Shown here piece by piece: positions 18,780 to 27,299 of a stretch of 64,000 nucleotides of DNA. The translations under genes were made by a program, and so were the position numbers. This DNA is from Lysobacterales bacterium. GTDB taxonomy: Bacteria > Pseudomonadota > Gammaproteobacteria > Xanthomonadales > SZUA-36. The stretch's first letter is position 1. Each line of letters starts with the position of its first letter. The notes beneath the pieces are model-generated. The model was not told where the DNA came from. It saw nothing but the letters and a program-made list of their open reading frames with translations, and did no database searches. Where the stretch lies: assembly GCA_014238945.1 (NCBI GenBank), contig JABAAB010000026.1, positions 186,001 to 250,000 of the forward strand, read 5' to 3'.

Positions 18780-19958
18780 ATGTCATTGCTGGACAAGTTT
18801 GCTGCGGTCAAAGAGACCAAGAATGCTTTGGGTTGTACCGGACAGGATCCGACAGCCGTCGTTTTTGACACTATTGACACCGCAACGCTGGGGACAGTGA
18901 ACGGTCGCAAGACCATCCTTGCAGGCACCAATAATTACCTGGGGCTGACGTTTGACCCAGCTTGTATCGCCGCCGGTGTTGAAGCATTGGAAACCTTTGG
19001 AAGCGGGACAACAGGCTCGCGTATGGCAAACGGCAGTTACGCTGCCCATATCGCGTTGGAAAGGGAACTGGCCGATTTTTATCAATGCCCCAACGCGGGT
19101 GTATTTTCAACGGGATATGCGGCCAATCTTGGTGTGCTCACTGCCTTGTTGGGTTCAGGTGATGTGGTTCTGTTGGATTCGGATGCACACGCAAGTCTTT
19201 ACGATGGCTGTCGTATGAGTGGCGCAGATGTGTTTCGATTCAAACATAATGATGTACAAAGTCTTGAAAAACGTCTCAAGCGTCTGGAGACCCGTGCCAA
19301 CCGCTGTTTGATTGTCACCGAGGGTATGTACAGTGTGCTGGGTGACTGCGCGCCCCTGGCCGAAATCTCAGAGTTAAAGCAGAGATTCGGTGTCTTGCTG
19401 CTGGTGGATGAAGCCCATTCACTTGGTGTATATGGTGAACATGGCCGTGGCGTGGCAGAAGCACAGGGTGTACTGGACCAGGTTGATTTTACCGTGGGCA
19501 CATTCAGTAAAAGCCTGGGGGCAATGGGTGGTTTTTGTGCCAGCCGCCATGAGGTGCTGGGTCTGTTCCGATACGTGTCCCGCCCCTTTATCTTTACTGC
19601 CTCACCCAGTCCGTCGGTAATCGCAACGACCCGTGAAGCATTGCGGCAGCTAAGATCGCGGCCTGAATTGAGAAACACATTGTGGGCCAGTGCCAGGCGG
19701 CTTTATTCCAGCTTGCAGGGTCTCGGTTATGAGTTGGGACCGGAAGTGAGCCCGGTGATAGCCGTTCGGTTCCGGGACAGGGATACGGCACTGTCCAGTT
19801 GGTATCAACTTCTCAAGTCTGGTGTATATGTGAATCTGATGCTGCCACCGGCGACCCCGGGAGGGGCCAGCTTTCTGCGTTGTAGTGTCAGCGCCGCACA
19901 TACAGATGAACAGATCAGCACGATAATCGAAAAGTTTACAGAACTGAAGGTGACCTGA
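18780..19958 (+). CDS. spt: Alpha-oxoamine synthase, serine palmitoyltransferase-like
   Basis: PLP enzyme of the family of serine palmitoyltransferase, KBL, BioF and HemA, 392 residues. It would condense serine with an acyl thioester to 3-ketosphinganine, the first step of sphingolipid synthesis. Features are NNYLGLTFDP, GSGTTGSRMANGSYAAHIALE, the Asp/His pair in LLVDEAHSLGVYG and the PLP lysine near 244 in GTFSKSLGAMGGF. There is no biotin or threonine-degradation gene nearby. The gene follows its own acyl carrier protein by 10 bases and sits behind an acyl-AMP ligase and a CerR-like reductase, so SPT is favoured over BioF or KBL by context. Substrate choice is inferred. Confidence 0.85.
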   Translation: MSLLDKFAAVKETKNALGCTGQDPTAVVFDTIDTATLGTVNGRKTILAGTNNYLGLTFDPACIAAGVEALETFGSGTTGSRMANGSYAAHIALERELADFYQCPNAGVFSTGYAANLGVLTALLGSGDVVLLDSDAHASLYDGCRMSGADVFRFKHNDVQSLEKRLKRLETRANRCLIVTEGMYSVLGDCAPLAEISELKQRFGVLLLVDEAHSLGVYGEHGRGVAEAQGVLDQVDFTVGTFSKSLGAMGGFCASRHEVLGLFRYVSRPFIFTASPSPSVIATTREALRQLRSRPELRNTLWASARRLYSSLQGLGYELGPEVSPVIAVRFRDRDTALSSWYQLLKSGVYVNLMLPPATPGGASFLRCSVSAAHTDEQISTIIEKFTELKVT

Positions 19959-19964
19959 GTCATT

Positions 19965-21263
19965 TCAGGTGCTGCCAGGATCCCCAGGGGTTAATCTGAC
20001 CAGCCTGAGCATCAGCAGCAAGGTTAAAAACGAAGCAACAATGGCAGCAATACCCGGCCCGGTCAGACCCAGACCCGGTGTCAGAAAATAAAACAGACCA
20101 AAATAAACCATCACACCGAGTATATGAATACGAAGTGTGCTTGATACCCGGCCCATGGCGTAGGCTGCGGCACGCAGTGGTGAGCCGGCAAGTTCAAAAG
20201 TCGCTGCCAGTAACATTAAGGTCACCAATGTGGATGCACGCGTGTATTCTTCACCAATAATACCCAGCACCGGCCCGGCAGTCGGTATTGATACCATCAC
20301 CAGCACGAGTCCCGTCAGGCCAGCCAGCCGAACCGCACGGTACCCCAATTCGTGAAAGCCCTCGGATCCGGTATGCAAAATGCGGGTCAGGTCTGGAAAC
20401 AGCACCTCACGTAACATCATGGCGGGTTTGCTCAGTATGGTGGAGAAATCGCGTGCCAGTCGAAACATACCGGCGGCAGCCGGGCCGAGCAATCCACCGG
20501 CGAGCAAAACAGCCAGGTGTTTAGGAAGCAGGTCCACATTGGTCTGCCAGTAAACAACCGCAATAAAGTGCCGGAACTCCCTGCTGGTCTGGCGAATTTC
20601 CCGCCATTGAAACCCTTGCCAGATTGACCCGCCAAGGTGAACACGTAATTCTTTGTGCCCGCGTATGAACAGCCAGCTGTTTTCCACCAAAAATGCTACT
20701 GCCCAAATAGAAATAAACACGTACATATGCGCATCACGCATCCAGGCAATGGCGACCAATACAACCCTGACGAGGGGCCCGACGGTATACCAGACACTGA
20801 GGGCATCAAATCGATCATAGAGTCGTAATATTCCGTTGGGTGTGCCAATTGCAGTGGTCAGCATGACCAGGGCATACAAAGTCGCCAGAGAAACCATCTG
20901 GTCGTCCCAGTGCAGGAATCCGCCAGCCACTGAAGCGGCGGAAACCCCCACCAGCGTGGCCGCAGCACTGGCCGTAAAATCAATTATGCTGGTGCTACGG
21001 AAAAGACGTTTTAGCCCCTGATCATCATTGCTTTCATGCAGTGGAACACCAAACCGTACTACGGCTTCAAAAGTTCTGAAGTTCAGAGCTCCCCGTACAG
21101 CCAATACGTAGGTGTGCAAAAGGATAACCAGTCCGAATTCAGAGGCAGACAGGGAATTGGCCATCAGTGCCGTTGCAGTGAGGGTAAACAGGGCTGCGAT
21201 GCCGCGTCCCCTGAGAACGACACCAAAATTCTTCAGAACCCGTCCTGAGACACCTTCCTGCAT
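19965..21263 (-). CDS. MOP-superfamily (polysaccharide-type) lipid flippase
   Basis: Multi-pass inner-membrane protein of about 432 residues with 12-14 predicted membrane segments, of the polysaccharide-synthesis/Wzx-MurJ clan (early RGRGIAALFTLTATALMANS, late GRVSSTLRIHILGVMVYFG). The start is the ATG at 21263, which overlaps the stop of the preceding gene as TAATG, so the two are translationally coupled; a longer in-frame start exists at 21308. It is third in the leftward unit phosphotransferase - Tam41-like - flippase and convergent with the oxoamine synthase. Its cargo may be the headgroup-bearing lipid made by its neighbours. That is inference from position. Confidence 0.82.
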   Translation of the reverse strand: MQEGVSGRVLKNFGVVLRGRGIAALFTLTATALMANSLSASEFGLVILLHTYVLAVRGALNFRTFEAVVRFGVPLHESNDDQGLKRLFRSTSIIDFTASAAATLVGVSAASVAGGFLHWDDQMVSLATLYALVMLTTAIGTPNGILRLYDRFDALSVWYTVGPLVRVVLVAIAWMRDAHMYVFISIWAVAFLVENSWLFIRGHKELRVHLGGSIWQGFQWREIRQTSREFRHFIAVVYWQTNVDLLPKHLAVLLAGGLLGPAAAGMFRLARDFSTILSKPAMMLREVLFPDLTRILHTGSEGFHELGYRAVRLAGLTGLVLVMVSIPTAGPVLGIIGEEYTRASTLVTLMLLAATFELAGSPLRAAAYAMGRVSSTLRIHILGVMVYFGLFYFLTPGLGLTGPGIAAIVASFLTLLLMLRLVRLTPGDPGST

Positions 21264-22234
21264 TAGCGAAATGCCCCTCTGCGATATAGCTGCCACAACA
21301 ACGGCCACGCAAATATCAGGGGATGCCTGAGTTGTCGTGGTGTGGGTTCGATGTATTGCCCTGAGTGTCGTTCAATCTTCCATAAAATGTAGGCCAGAGG
21401 CTCGTTGAAAGTAAAAGCCGCCTTGAATAATCGCAATACCGATAACAGCTTGCCCTGAATTCGTCTCAATCCCCAACCCAATCCGGATAATTTCCTGGAA
21501 CGGATGCTGCAGTTATTCCGGAACACGTCGTTAGTGTGTGCAACTTCAAATTGCTTCAGGTCCTGGGCCAGTGCGGTGGTTAGTTCGGCATAGTAATCCG
21601 GGGCAAAATCATAAAGGGAATCAGCACGATTACCGCTCTCTGTGCGGAGTTCGCAGCGGTAGGTCATTGCGAGTCCCTGGGTCCACAGTTCCCTGCTGTC
21701 AAACCGGTCCTGGATTGCGGGTAGTACCCGTCTGGTAAAGCTCAGGGCAGCGCGACTGAAGGATTCGACCAGTGTTGCTTGCACTTGGTCATTTTTCGCA
21801 TAAATTATTTCGCAGGGTTGCGCAAACCGCGCCCAGAAATAGGAGTGAAAATCATGTTTCATGGCGTGTTTGAATCTGTCCAGGGTCAGGACCGCATATT
21901 TCGCCCGAAGATCATCACTTTCTGGGTCACTCTCATTGGACCTGCAATGAATATGGTAGACGTTGGGTGGCAATAGAGCGCATAGCCACCGCTGCCAGGC
22001 GCTATCAAGTGTTTGGTAATCTTCTACCAGAACATAGAAATCCAGCATGGTATCCCGTTTACCCCTAAGCCATGACCCGTATACCAGCACAGCCAGTAAT
22101 GAAGCCTGGTGCTCTTTGCAGATTTGATTCAACAACGGTGCCAGCACCGCATCATCGCGCCAATCTTGACTTGACCGGGCCTGCCCCTCGATGCGACGTC
22201 TGGTCAATCGGCGGGTTTCATCGCTACCCCGCAT
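21263..22234 (-). CDS. Tam41/MMP37-like nucleotidyltransferase (candidate CDP-lipid synthase)
   Basis: About 323 residues with no signal peptide. The segment VLVYGSWLRGKR (51-60) followed by DTMLDFYVLVED resembles the nucleotidyltransferase core of Tam41, the mitochondrial CDP-diacylglycerol synthase, including the characteristic MLDF. A later stretch LRAKYAVLTLDRFKHAMK matches the Tam41 pattern of KYGVVS.x.L near the second half. The start is probably the ATG at 22234, preceded by a run of six G; an in-frame ATG lies at 22276. It overlaps the phosphatidyltransferase gene upstream and is coupled to the flippase gene downstream. I infer that it activates a lipid phosphate (ceramide phosphate or phosphatidate) with CTP. 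The remote homology was read by eye. Confidence 0.62.
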   Translation of the reverse strand: MRGSDETRRLTRRRIEGQARSSQDWRDDAVLAPLLNQICKEHQASLLAVLVYGSWLRGKRDTMLDFYVLVEDYQTLDSAWQRWLCALLPPNVYHIHCRSNESDPESDDLRAKYAVLTLDRFKHAMKHDFHSYFWARFAQPCEIIYAKNDQVQATLVESFSRAALSFTRRVLPAIQDRFDSRELWTQGLAMTYRCELRTESGNRADSLYDFAPDYYAELTTALAQDLKQFEVAHTNDVFRNNCSIRSRKLSGLGWGLRRIQGKLLSVLRLFKAAFTFNEPLAYILWKIERHSGQYIEPTPRQLRHPLIFAWPLLWQLYRRGAFR

Positions 22235-23444
22235 AGGCCCCCCGCGTTGCTCCGAAAATGGAGAAGGAGCGGGCATGCGGACCGGTGGCGACGTCCGGTT
22301 CGCCCAGCCATGATGACAATGGTCCCCGGCTAACCCTTACCATGACGGCATAAAGCAACCGCAGTACCAGAACAATGGTGGTAAAGGCAGTCCAGAATAC
22401 AACGGCAATGAAGCCCCAGTCCGGTCTTGAAATAAACAAGGCGAGGGTCAATAAAATCAGGTTGGGATTGCGTCTGGCTGTGACCAGCCTGAACCAGGCA
22501 TCGAATGGACGCCAGGTGAAAATACCGCAGTCACCGAGAAATGGAAATACGCCTTCCACTACTCTGCCAACAACATAGCCGGCTATGATGAGCCAGTACA
22601 TTTGTTCCTGATGGACACCCGCTACCGTTTGCAGACCGGTCAGCGACATACCCCAGTAGATATACCAGAAGGGTGGATGAAACAGGTCAATGCCGTGGTC
22701 GAACAAGTGACCGAATTTACTGGACTGGACGGTGACCCGCGCCAGTTTTCCGTCAACCGTGTCGAGGAATGTCATCAGCCATCCTGCCAGCAACCCCCAT
22801 CCATAATGGCCCTCGTAGAACAGGTAGCAGGCTGCAATTACCAATCCCAACCCTGCGCTGGTAACCATATTTGGGGATATCCCCAGGCCGGCACACAGAT
22901 GTACGACGCGTTTGGCGGGTTTTGGCCACAGAAACTTGGTTACCAGGTCGGTAATGCCCCGATAGGCGTTGCCGTATAACTTGTTTTCAAGTTCTGTCTT
23001 GCGTTTTTCTCCGATGTACTCAAGCAGTGCTGTGGATGATCTGCGAAGATTTTCATCAAAAGTTTGCAGATCCCGGGTTTCCAGCACGCCCGGTCCCGCA
23101 GGAAGATCCTGACGTTTACCCAGCATTTGGTCCAGCACCTGTCTTGATTGGTTCGAATTGCCCAGGTTCGCCGCCGCAACCAGTTCATTGTCGTATGCCA
23201 GGATGGATTCGGGGTGTTCCAGCACGGCTTTCAGGGTGTCGTTGTCGAACAGGAACAATCCATTTATTAACAGGACAGGGCTGTTTTCCGGTAACTCTCC
23301 CAGGTCATTCAGCCAGTGTATTTTGCCGAATTGAGAGGAAGATTCCTTGCCAATCTCTTTCAATTGACGTTTGAGTCTTTGCCTTGAGTTGAGACCCCAC
23401 AATATTACGGGAGATATTTCAGAGACAAGTGCGTAGATGGTCAT
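22224..23444 (-). CDS. CDP-alcohol phosphatidyltransferase with an extra N-terminal domain
   Basis: Integral membrane enzyme of about 406 residues. The C-terminal half carries a perfect CDP-alcohol phosphatidyltransferase signature, D228-x2-D-G-x2-A-R-x8-G-x3-D-x3-D253, with about six membrane segments. The first 180 residues are soluble and resemble a worn nucleotidyltransferase domain without a GxGxR loop, recalling the fused inositol-phosphate cytidylyltransferase/DIPP synthase layout. The ATG at 23444 is preferred to one at 23591, because the longer form would overlap the divergent phosphoesterase start and leave no promoter. It probably attaches the phospho-headgroup to the lipid. The alcohol (inositol, glycerol or other) is unknown. 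Confidence 0.83.
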   Translation of the reverse strand: MTIYALVSEISPVILWGLNSRQRLKRQLKEIGKESSSQFGKIHWLNDLGELPENSPVLLINGLFLFDNDTLKAVLEHPESILAYDNELVAAANLGNSNQSRQVLDQMLGKRQDLPAGPGVLETRDLQTFDENLRRSSTALLEYIGEKRKTELENKLYGNAYRGITDLVTKFLWPKPAKRVVHLCAGLGISPNMVTSAGLGLVIAACYLFYEGHYGWGLLAGWLMTFLDTVDGKLARVTVQSSKFGHLFDHGIDLFHPPFWYIYWGMSLTGLQTVAGVHQEQMYWLIIAGYVVGRVVEGVFPFLGDCGIFTWRPFDAWFRLVTARRNPNLILLTLALFISRPDWGFIAVVFWTAFTTIVLVLRLLYAVMVRVSRGPLSSWLGEPDVATGPHARSFSIFGATRGAYAG

Positions 23445-23576
23445 GATATATTGCGACTCGGGACAATGAATGGAAAGGGCGTCTGACGATTGATCAAACT
23501 CATGAAAGCATGGATTATAGACAGTGCGAGAGTGACCGGCAAAGGATTGGTCGCATACAGGGATTGCTGAGTTAGT

Positions 23577-24476
23577 ATGCGCCTGGTTCATCTTACTGAT
23601 CTACACCTGAGCAATTTGCACGAGGTGAAATATGCCTCACTGCTGGGAAAGCGCTGGTCAGGCTACCTGTCATGGCAGAAAAACCGCCGGAAACACCATC
23701 GAACCTCCGTGATTGAAGAAATGTTTACCTCGATTAAAGCCGAAAATGCGGATCAGATTCTGGTGACGGGCGACCTGGTTCAGATTGGGCTGAGAGAAGA
23801 GATCGAACAGGCAACCGAATGGCTGCGGCTACTTGGACCAGTTGAGCGAGTGATGGTGATTCCGGGAAATCATGATGTTTATGCTGCCGGAAGTGAAGCG
23901 GCGGTCCTGGACGAATGGGGGGAATACATGTTTCACGGTGCCGCCGGCGGCGATCACGGTGCGGGTGCAGGGTTCCCGGTTATGCGCAAGCTCAATGGCC
24001 TGTCCCTGATTGGCATATCCAGCGCCTGCGTCACCCCGGTATTTATGGCCAGGGGAAAACTGGGTCGTCAACAATTACAGAAACTGGACCACTTATTGGA
24101 ACAGGCCACGCGCGAGCAGCAACTGGTTTGCCTGTTGATTCACCACCCGCCACTGCCTGGTATGGCCCGATGGCGAAAGGCGCTTGCAGATACGCGAGCC
24201 CTTGAATCCTTATTGGATCGATACCCGCCAAATTTGATATTCCACGGTCATCTCCACCACAACCGGGATGAGTATCGGGGTGATACGCGCATATTTTGCA
24301 CAGCATCCGCCTCCAGTATCAGCGATGCATCGTATCGTGTGATCGAGCTGGAAAATCATGGTGGTATCACCGAAATTCGAATGGAATTGAAATCCATTTC
24401 CATCGATTCGCAAGATAGGTTGGAATTTGCCACGGTCGACCGGCAAGTCTGGCAAATCAACACAGATACCGGGTGA
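23577..24476 (+). CDS. Calcineurin-like metallophosphoesterase
   Basis: 299-residue cytoplasmic phosphoesterase with the five metal-binding motifs in order: TDLHL (D8, H10), GDLV, GNHD, LIHHPPL and GHLHHN. No signal peptide or membrane segment is visible. It is divergent from the phosphatidyltransferase across 132 bp and convergent with lptG, with one base between the two stop codons. In this setting it may remove a phosphate from a lipid-headgroup intermediate or hydrolyse a CDP- or UDP-lipid as LpxH does. It is not LpxH itself by length or sequence pattern. Function within the lipid pathway is inferred. Confidence 0.83.
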   Translation: MRLVHLTDLHLSNLHEVKYASLLGKRWSGYLSWQKNRRKHHRTSVIEEMFTSIKAENADQILVTGDLVQIGLREEIEQATEWLRLLGPVERVMVIPGNHDVYAAGSEAAVLDEWGEYMFHGAAGGDHGAGAGFPVMRKLNGLSLIGISSACVTPVFMARGKLGRQQLQKLDHLLEQATREQQLVCLLIHHPPLPGMARWRKALADTRALESLLDRYPPNLIFHGHLHHNRDEYRGDTRIFCTASASSISDASYRVIELENHGGITEIRMELKSISIDSQDRLEFATVDRQVWQINTDTG

Positions 24477-24477
24477 G

Positions 24478-25551
24478 CTACAGTATGCGGTGCCGTAACG
24501 CTGCAATGGCAATGGCGAGTAACAGGAAAGGTGGGATCATGATAGGTAAAGATGGGTTGACACCCAGGATTCCCGCCAGGTGACCACTCAGTTGCTGGAC
24601 CAGGTAAAAACCAATTCCAATCAATCCACCGATCATGATTCGTTGGCTGGCTGATACCGATCTGACGGAGCCCAGCAAGAAGGGCAGCGATAACAGTGAC
24701 ATTGCCAGTAAGCCGGGCAGCAGGCTGACCTGCTGCCAAAGCACGATTTCATAGTTGTGGGTATCCAGGTTATTTTGCTTCAGATTGACAATGGTATTGA
24801 TCAAATCATGAGGTGCCAGCGCCTCAAGGGGTAACATCAGAACCGCGGCCTGGTCTGCCGACAACAGACCAGGCCAAAGCATACGTTCCTCTTTTACCTC
24901 ATATACTTGCGTGTTTTGCAGATCACTCTGCAACACGTCTCGAAGCAGCCAGTTGTCCTGGCCGGCATAGTCGGCACGCGATGCTTGTATCAACTGGGTA
25001 AGTCTGCCTTGCTCATCGGTGGTATAAATCTCGACATTGGCCAGAGTACGGTCAAACAGCACTTCGTCAACGTGAATGAAATAAGCGCCATTGCGGGTCC
25101 ACAAGGCGCCCGAATCAGCCACTCCCGAGCCCATTTCCCGGATCGACTTACCACGCAGATGAACTGCTTCACGTTCAAACCCCGGTACAACTGAAAATTG
25201 CAAGGCAGTAATGAATATTCCCAGGAAAATGGCCAACACGGTCACGGTCTGCGCAATGCGTTGCTTGGAAAGACCGGAGGTACGGATGGCGATCAATTCG
25301 CGGTTATTGGCCATGGCACCCAAACCCAGAAGCCCGCCCAGCAGAGCTGTTACTGGAAGCAGCTCCACGATCCGTTTGGGTGTGGTCAGGAACACCACCA
25401 TCAAAGCATCCGGCAGGGTGAAGTCACCCTTTCCGACCTCTTCCAGTTCTTCCGCCAGACTCAGGAAACTGAACAGGGCAAGCAACAGGAGCATTACAGG
25501 TACAATGCCTGCGAGAAACCTCTGCATGATATAGCGATCAATTCGCAGCAC
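24478..25551 (-). CDS. lptG: LptG-type permease of a lipid export ABC system
   Basis: YjgP/YjgQ-family inner-membrane permease, 357 residues. Three N-terminal membrane segments (IMQRFLAGIVPVMLLLLALF, RIVELLPVTALLGGLLGLG, AQTVTVLAIFLGIFITALQF), a periplasmic jelly-roll of about 170 residues and three C-terminal segments are seen. In the known system LptF and LptG pair with ATPase LptB and pass lipopolysaccharide to LptC. The start overlaps the end of lptF by 14 bp. Unusually, the pair is embedded among lipid-synthesis genes and not next to pepA. Either it is the only LptFG copy of this organism or a paralogue serving sphingolipid; the window cannot decide. Confidence 0.88.
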   Translation of the reverse strand: MLRIDRYIMQRFLAGIVPVMLLLLALFSFLSLAEELEEVGKGDFTLPDALMVVFLTTPKRIVELLPVTALLGGLLGLGAMANNRELIAIRTSGLSKQRIAQTVTVLAIFLGIFITALQFSVVPGFEREAVHLRGKSIREMGSGVADSGALWTRNGAYFIHVDEVLFDRTLANVEIYTTDEQGRLTQLIQASRADYAGQDNWLLRDVLQSDLQNTQVYEVKEERMLWPGLLSADQAAVLMLPLEALAPHDLINTIVNLKQNNLDTHNYEIVLWQQVSLLPGLLAMSLLSLPFLLGSVRSVSASQRIMIGGLIGIGFYLVQQLSGHLAGILGVNPSLPIMIPPFLLLAIAIAALRHRIL

Positions 25552-26611
25552 GGTGCTTTCTCACTTTTCTACGTCTACTGGGGAGATACAGTCCGGCTAC
25601 AAGCAGAGCAAGGGCACCCGGTACCCACCATATGAAACTCAAGCTGCCCTGTTCCACCCAGCTGCGGCTTACGTCCAACAAGTTGAAATAGATGGCATAA
25701 ATGCCGACCGCCAATAGCATCTTGGCATAGCGACCCTGCCGTGGGCGGCTGCGACTCAGCGGGATCGCAGCCAGAGCCAGCAACAAAGCAGAAATTGGAG
25801 TGGACATACGCCACTGAAATTCAGCACGGTCCGGGGCTTCGGAAGAGAGTATCAGTTCGATTGTGGTGGCCGACTTAACCTTGTAACCCGGAGGCTTCGG
25901 TTTCTGCGCCTGTAACCACATTGTGAACGTTCCAAAGTGAGCGGAAAAATCACTGCCATTCTGGACTTTTTTAAAAACTTTTGCGTCATTCAATTGCAGG
26001 CGATGAAGTCCGGGCTTGGCAAAATAACTGAAAACACCACTGGACGCTGTGATTACCTGCAGATCGGCCCCTTTCCGGGTGCGGATGAAAATACCACTCA
26101 GGTCACTGCCATTTTCACCAATATCTTCAATAAATACGGTCCGGTTGTTTCCCTCAAAGGTGTAAAACCTTGCTGCCCTGATCCGGCCGGTTTCCGCGGA
26201 CGCCTCGGCCGCCGCCTTGATTTCAAAAGATTGTGCATAGGCCCATGGCCTCACCCATACCGACAGTAAAGTAACAGCGACAGCCAATACCATGGTCAGC
26301 CGCATCAGAGGCCTCAGCAGCCGCGTTTCAGATATTCCACCAGCTCGCATTGCGTAGACTTCTGAATCGGCATATAGCCGGCCAAGACCCGTCATGACCG
26401 CCAGGTACAGGCTCAGAGGCAGCAATACATCGAGGGAGATGATGGATTTGAGCAGGGTCAACCGGGCGACCTCACCGGGCTGCAAAAGACCTGCATCGGC
26501 ATCCACCAGCAAACGGCTGAGGCTGAATGTAATGAAGATCACCAACAGAGCAACAAGGATCGCCGCAAATGGCTGCACGACTTCCCGGATCATGTAACGG
26601 TCAATAATCAT
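25538..26611 (-). CDS. lptF: LptF-type permease of a lipid export ABC system
   Basis: YjgP/YjgQ-family permease, 357 residues from the ATG at 26611 (MIIDRYMIREVVQPFAAIL, the usual LptF beginning). A longer in-frame form to 26662 adds 17 residues without family support. Topology is as in LptG, with a periplasmic beta-rich middle (ARFYTFEGNNRTVFIEDIGE) between two sets of three membrane segments. It is first of the lptF-lptG pair and divergent from the OstA-type gene at 26730 across 118 bp, so the three export genes may share a control region. Confidence 0.88.
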   Translation of the reverse strand: MIIDRYMIREVVQPFAAILVALLVIFITFSLSRLLVDADAGLLQPGEVARLTLLKSIISLDVLLPLSLYLAVMTGLGRLYADSEVYAMRAGGISETRLLRPLMRLTMVLAVAVTLLSVWVRPWAYAQSFEIKAAAEASAETGRIRAARFYTFEGNNRTVFIEDIGENGSDLSGIFIRTRKGADLQVITASSGVFSYFAKPGLHRLQLNDAKVFKKVQNGSDFSAHFGTFTMWLQAQKPKPPGYKVKSATTIELILSSEAPDRAEFQWRMSTPISALLLALAAIPLSRSRPRQGRYAKMLLAVGIYAIYFNLLDVSRSWVEQGSLSFIWWVPGALALLVAGLYLPSRRRKVRKHRAAN

Positions 26612-26729
26612 GATTGAGATAATGATTGAAAAATGGGTGAGGTCTTGTCCTTGCCATGGCAATACTTGCTATGATCAATCAGTTCGTTTGCGATTTCCAC
26701 TATCATGGCAATGAATATCTCAACCTACT

Positions 26730-27254
26730 ATGAGAATTAGAAAAGACATTATTTCACAAAGTGCGGTTCATGCAGGCGTCTTGTTGATATTCGCCATGTT
26801 GCCTTTGCCCTGTTTGTCATCTCCACTGGGAGAGGACGCTTTTGACACCATCAGCATCAGTGCCGATGAGGCCAGGGAAGACGAGGAGTCTGCAATTTTA
26901 TATTTCAACGGCCATTTTGTGATGCTGAGCTCAGAATGGCGCTTGACGTCTGAGCAGGCAACGGTTTATGGACGTCTTGATACACCGGAAAAGGTGAGTC
27001 TGCAGGGCACACCGGCACGCTTCAGTATCAGCAAATCGGATGATCATCTGTGGGGGCCGGTAGAGGCCAGTGCGCCGATCGTGGAGTATCTGCGTTCCGC
27101 CAATACACTGAGTCTGTCCGGTGGGGCAATTCTCAAGTTGGGTGACGAGGTAATCAGGAGTAAAACCATTGAATTTGATATCACCACTGACCAGTACAGG
27201 GCCAGTGGCACTGGTGGTGTATTGATTGAGGTTCCAGTCCTGAAAATCCGTTGA
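26730..27254 (+). CDS. OstA/LptA-like periplasmic protein of the lipid locus
   Basis: 174 residues. A hydrophobic signal peptide (AGVLLIFAMLPLPCLSS) ends near residue 30. The rest is a run of beta-strands with the OstA pattern: ISADEAREDEESAILYFNGHFVML, LTSEQATVYG, VSLQGTPARF, NTLSLSGGAILKLGDEVIRSKTIEFDITTDQYRASG. This is the fold of LptA and LptC, which form the lipopolysaccharide bridge across the periplasm. The canonical lptC and lptA are at 37.9-39.1 kb, so this is an extra bridge-type protein. A TATGAT -10-like element lies about 55 bases before the ATG. It is divergent from lptF, which suggests that it works with that permease. Confidence 0.78.
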   Translation: MRIRKDIISQSAVHAGVLLIFAMLPLPCLSSPLGEDAFDTISISADEAREDEESAILYFNGHFVMLSSEWRLTSEQATVYGRLDTPEKVSLQGTPARFSISKSDDHLWGPVEASAPIVEYLRSANTLSLSGGAILKLGDEVIRSKTIEFDITTDQYRASGTGGVLIEVPVLKIR

Positions 27255-27299
27255 ATGACCGCTTGACGGTGCCCGGGTGTATTGAAGTGTACCGCCGGA

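Noticed and set aside
19950-19968. ACCTGA/TCAGGT hairpin between the oxoamine synthase and flippase genes
   Set aside because: Only 6 bp, no T tract, and it overlaps the stop codon; too weak for a terminator.
26651-26662. 12-bp palindrome TTGCCATGGCAA before the OstA-like gene
   Set aside because: Short and made of frequent words, with only 13 bases to the nearest -10-like element; not enough for a regulatory call.
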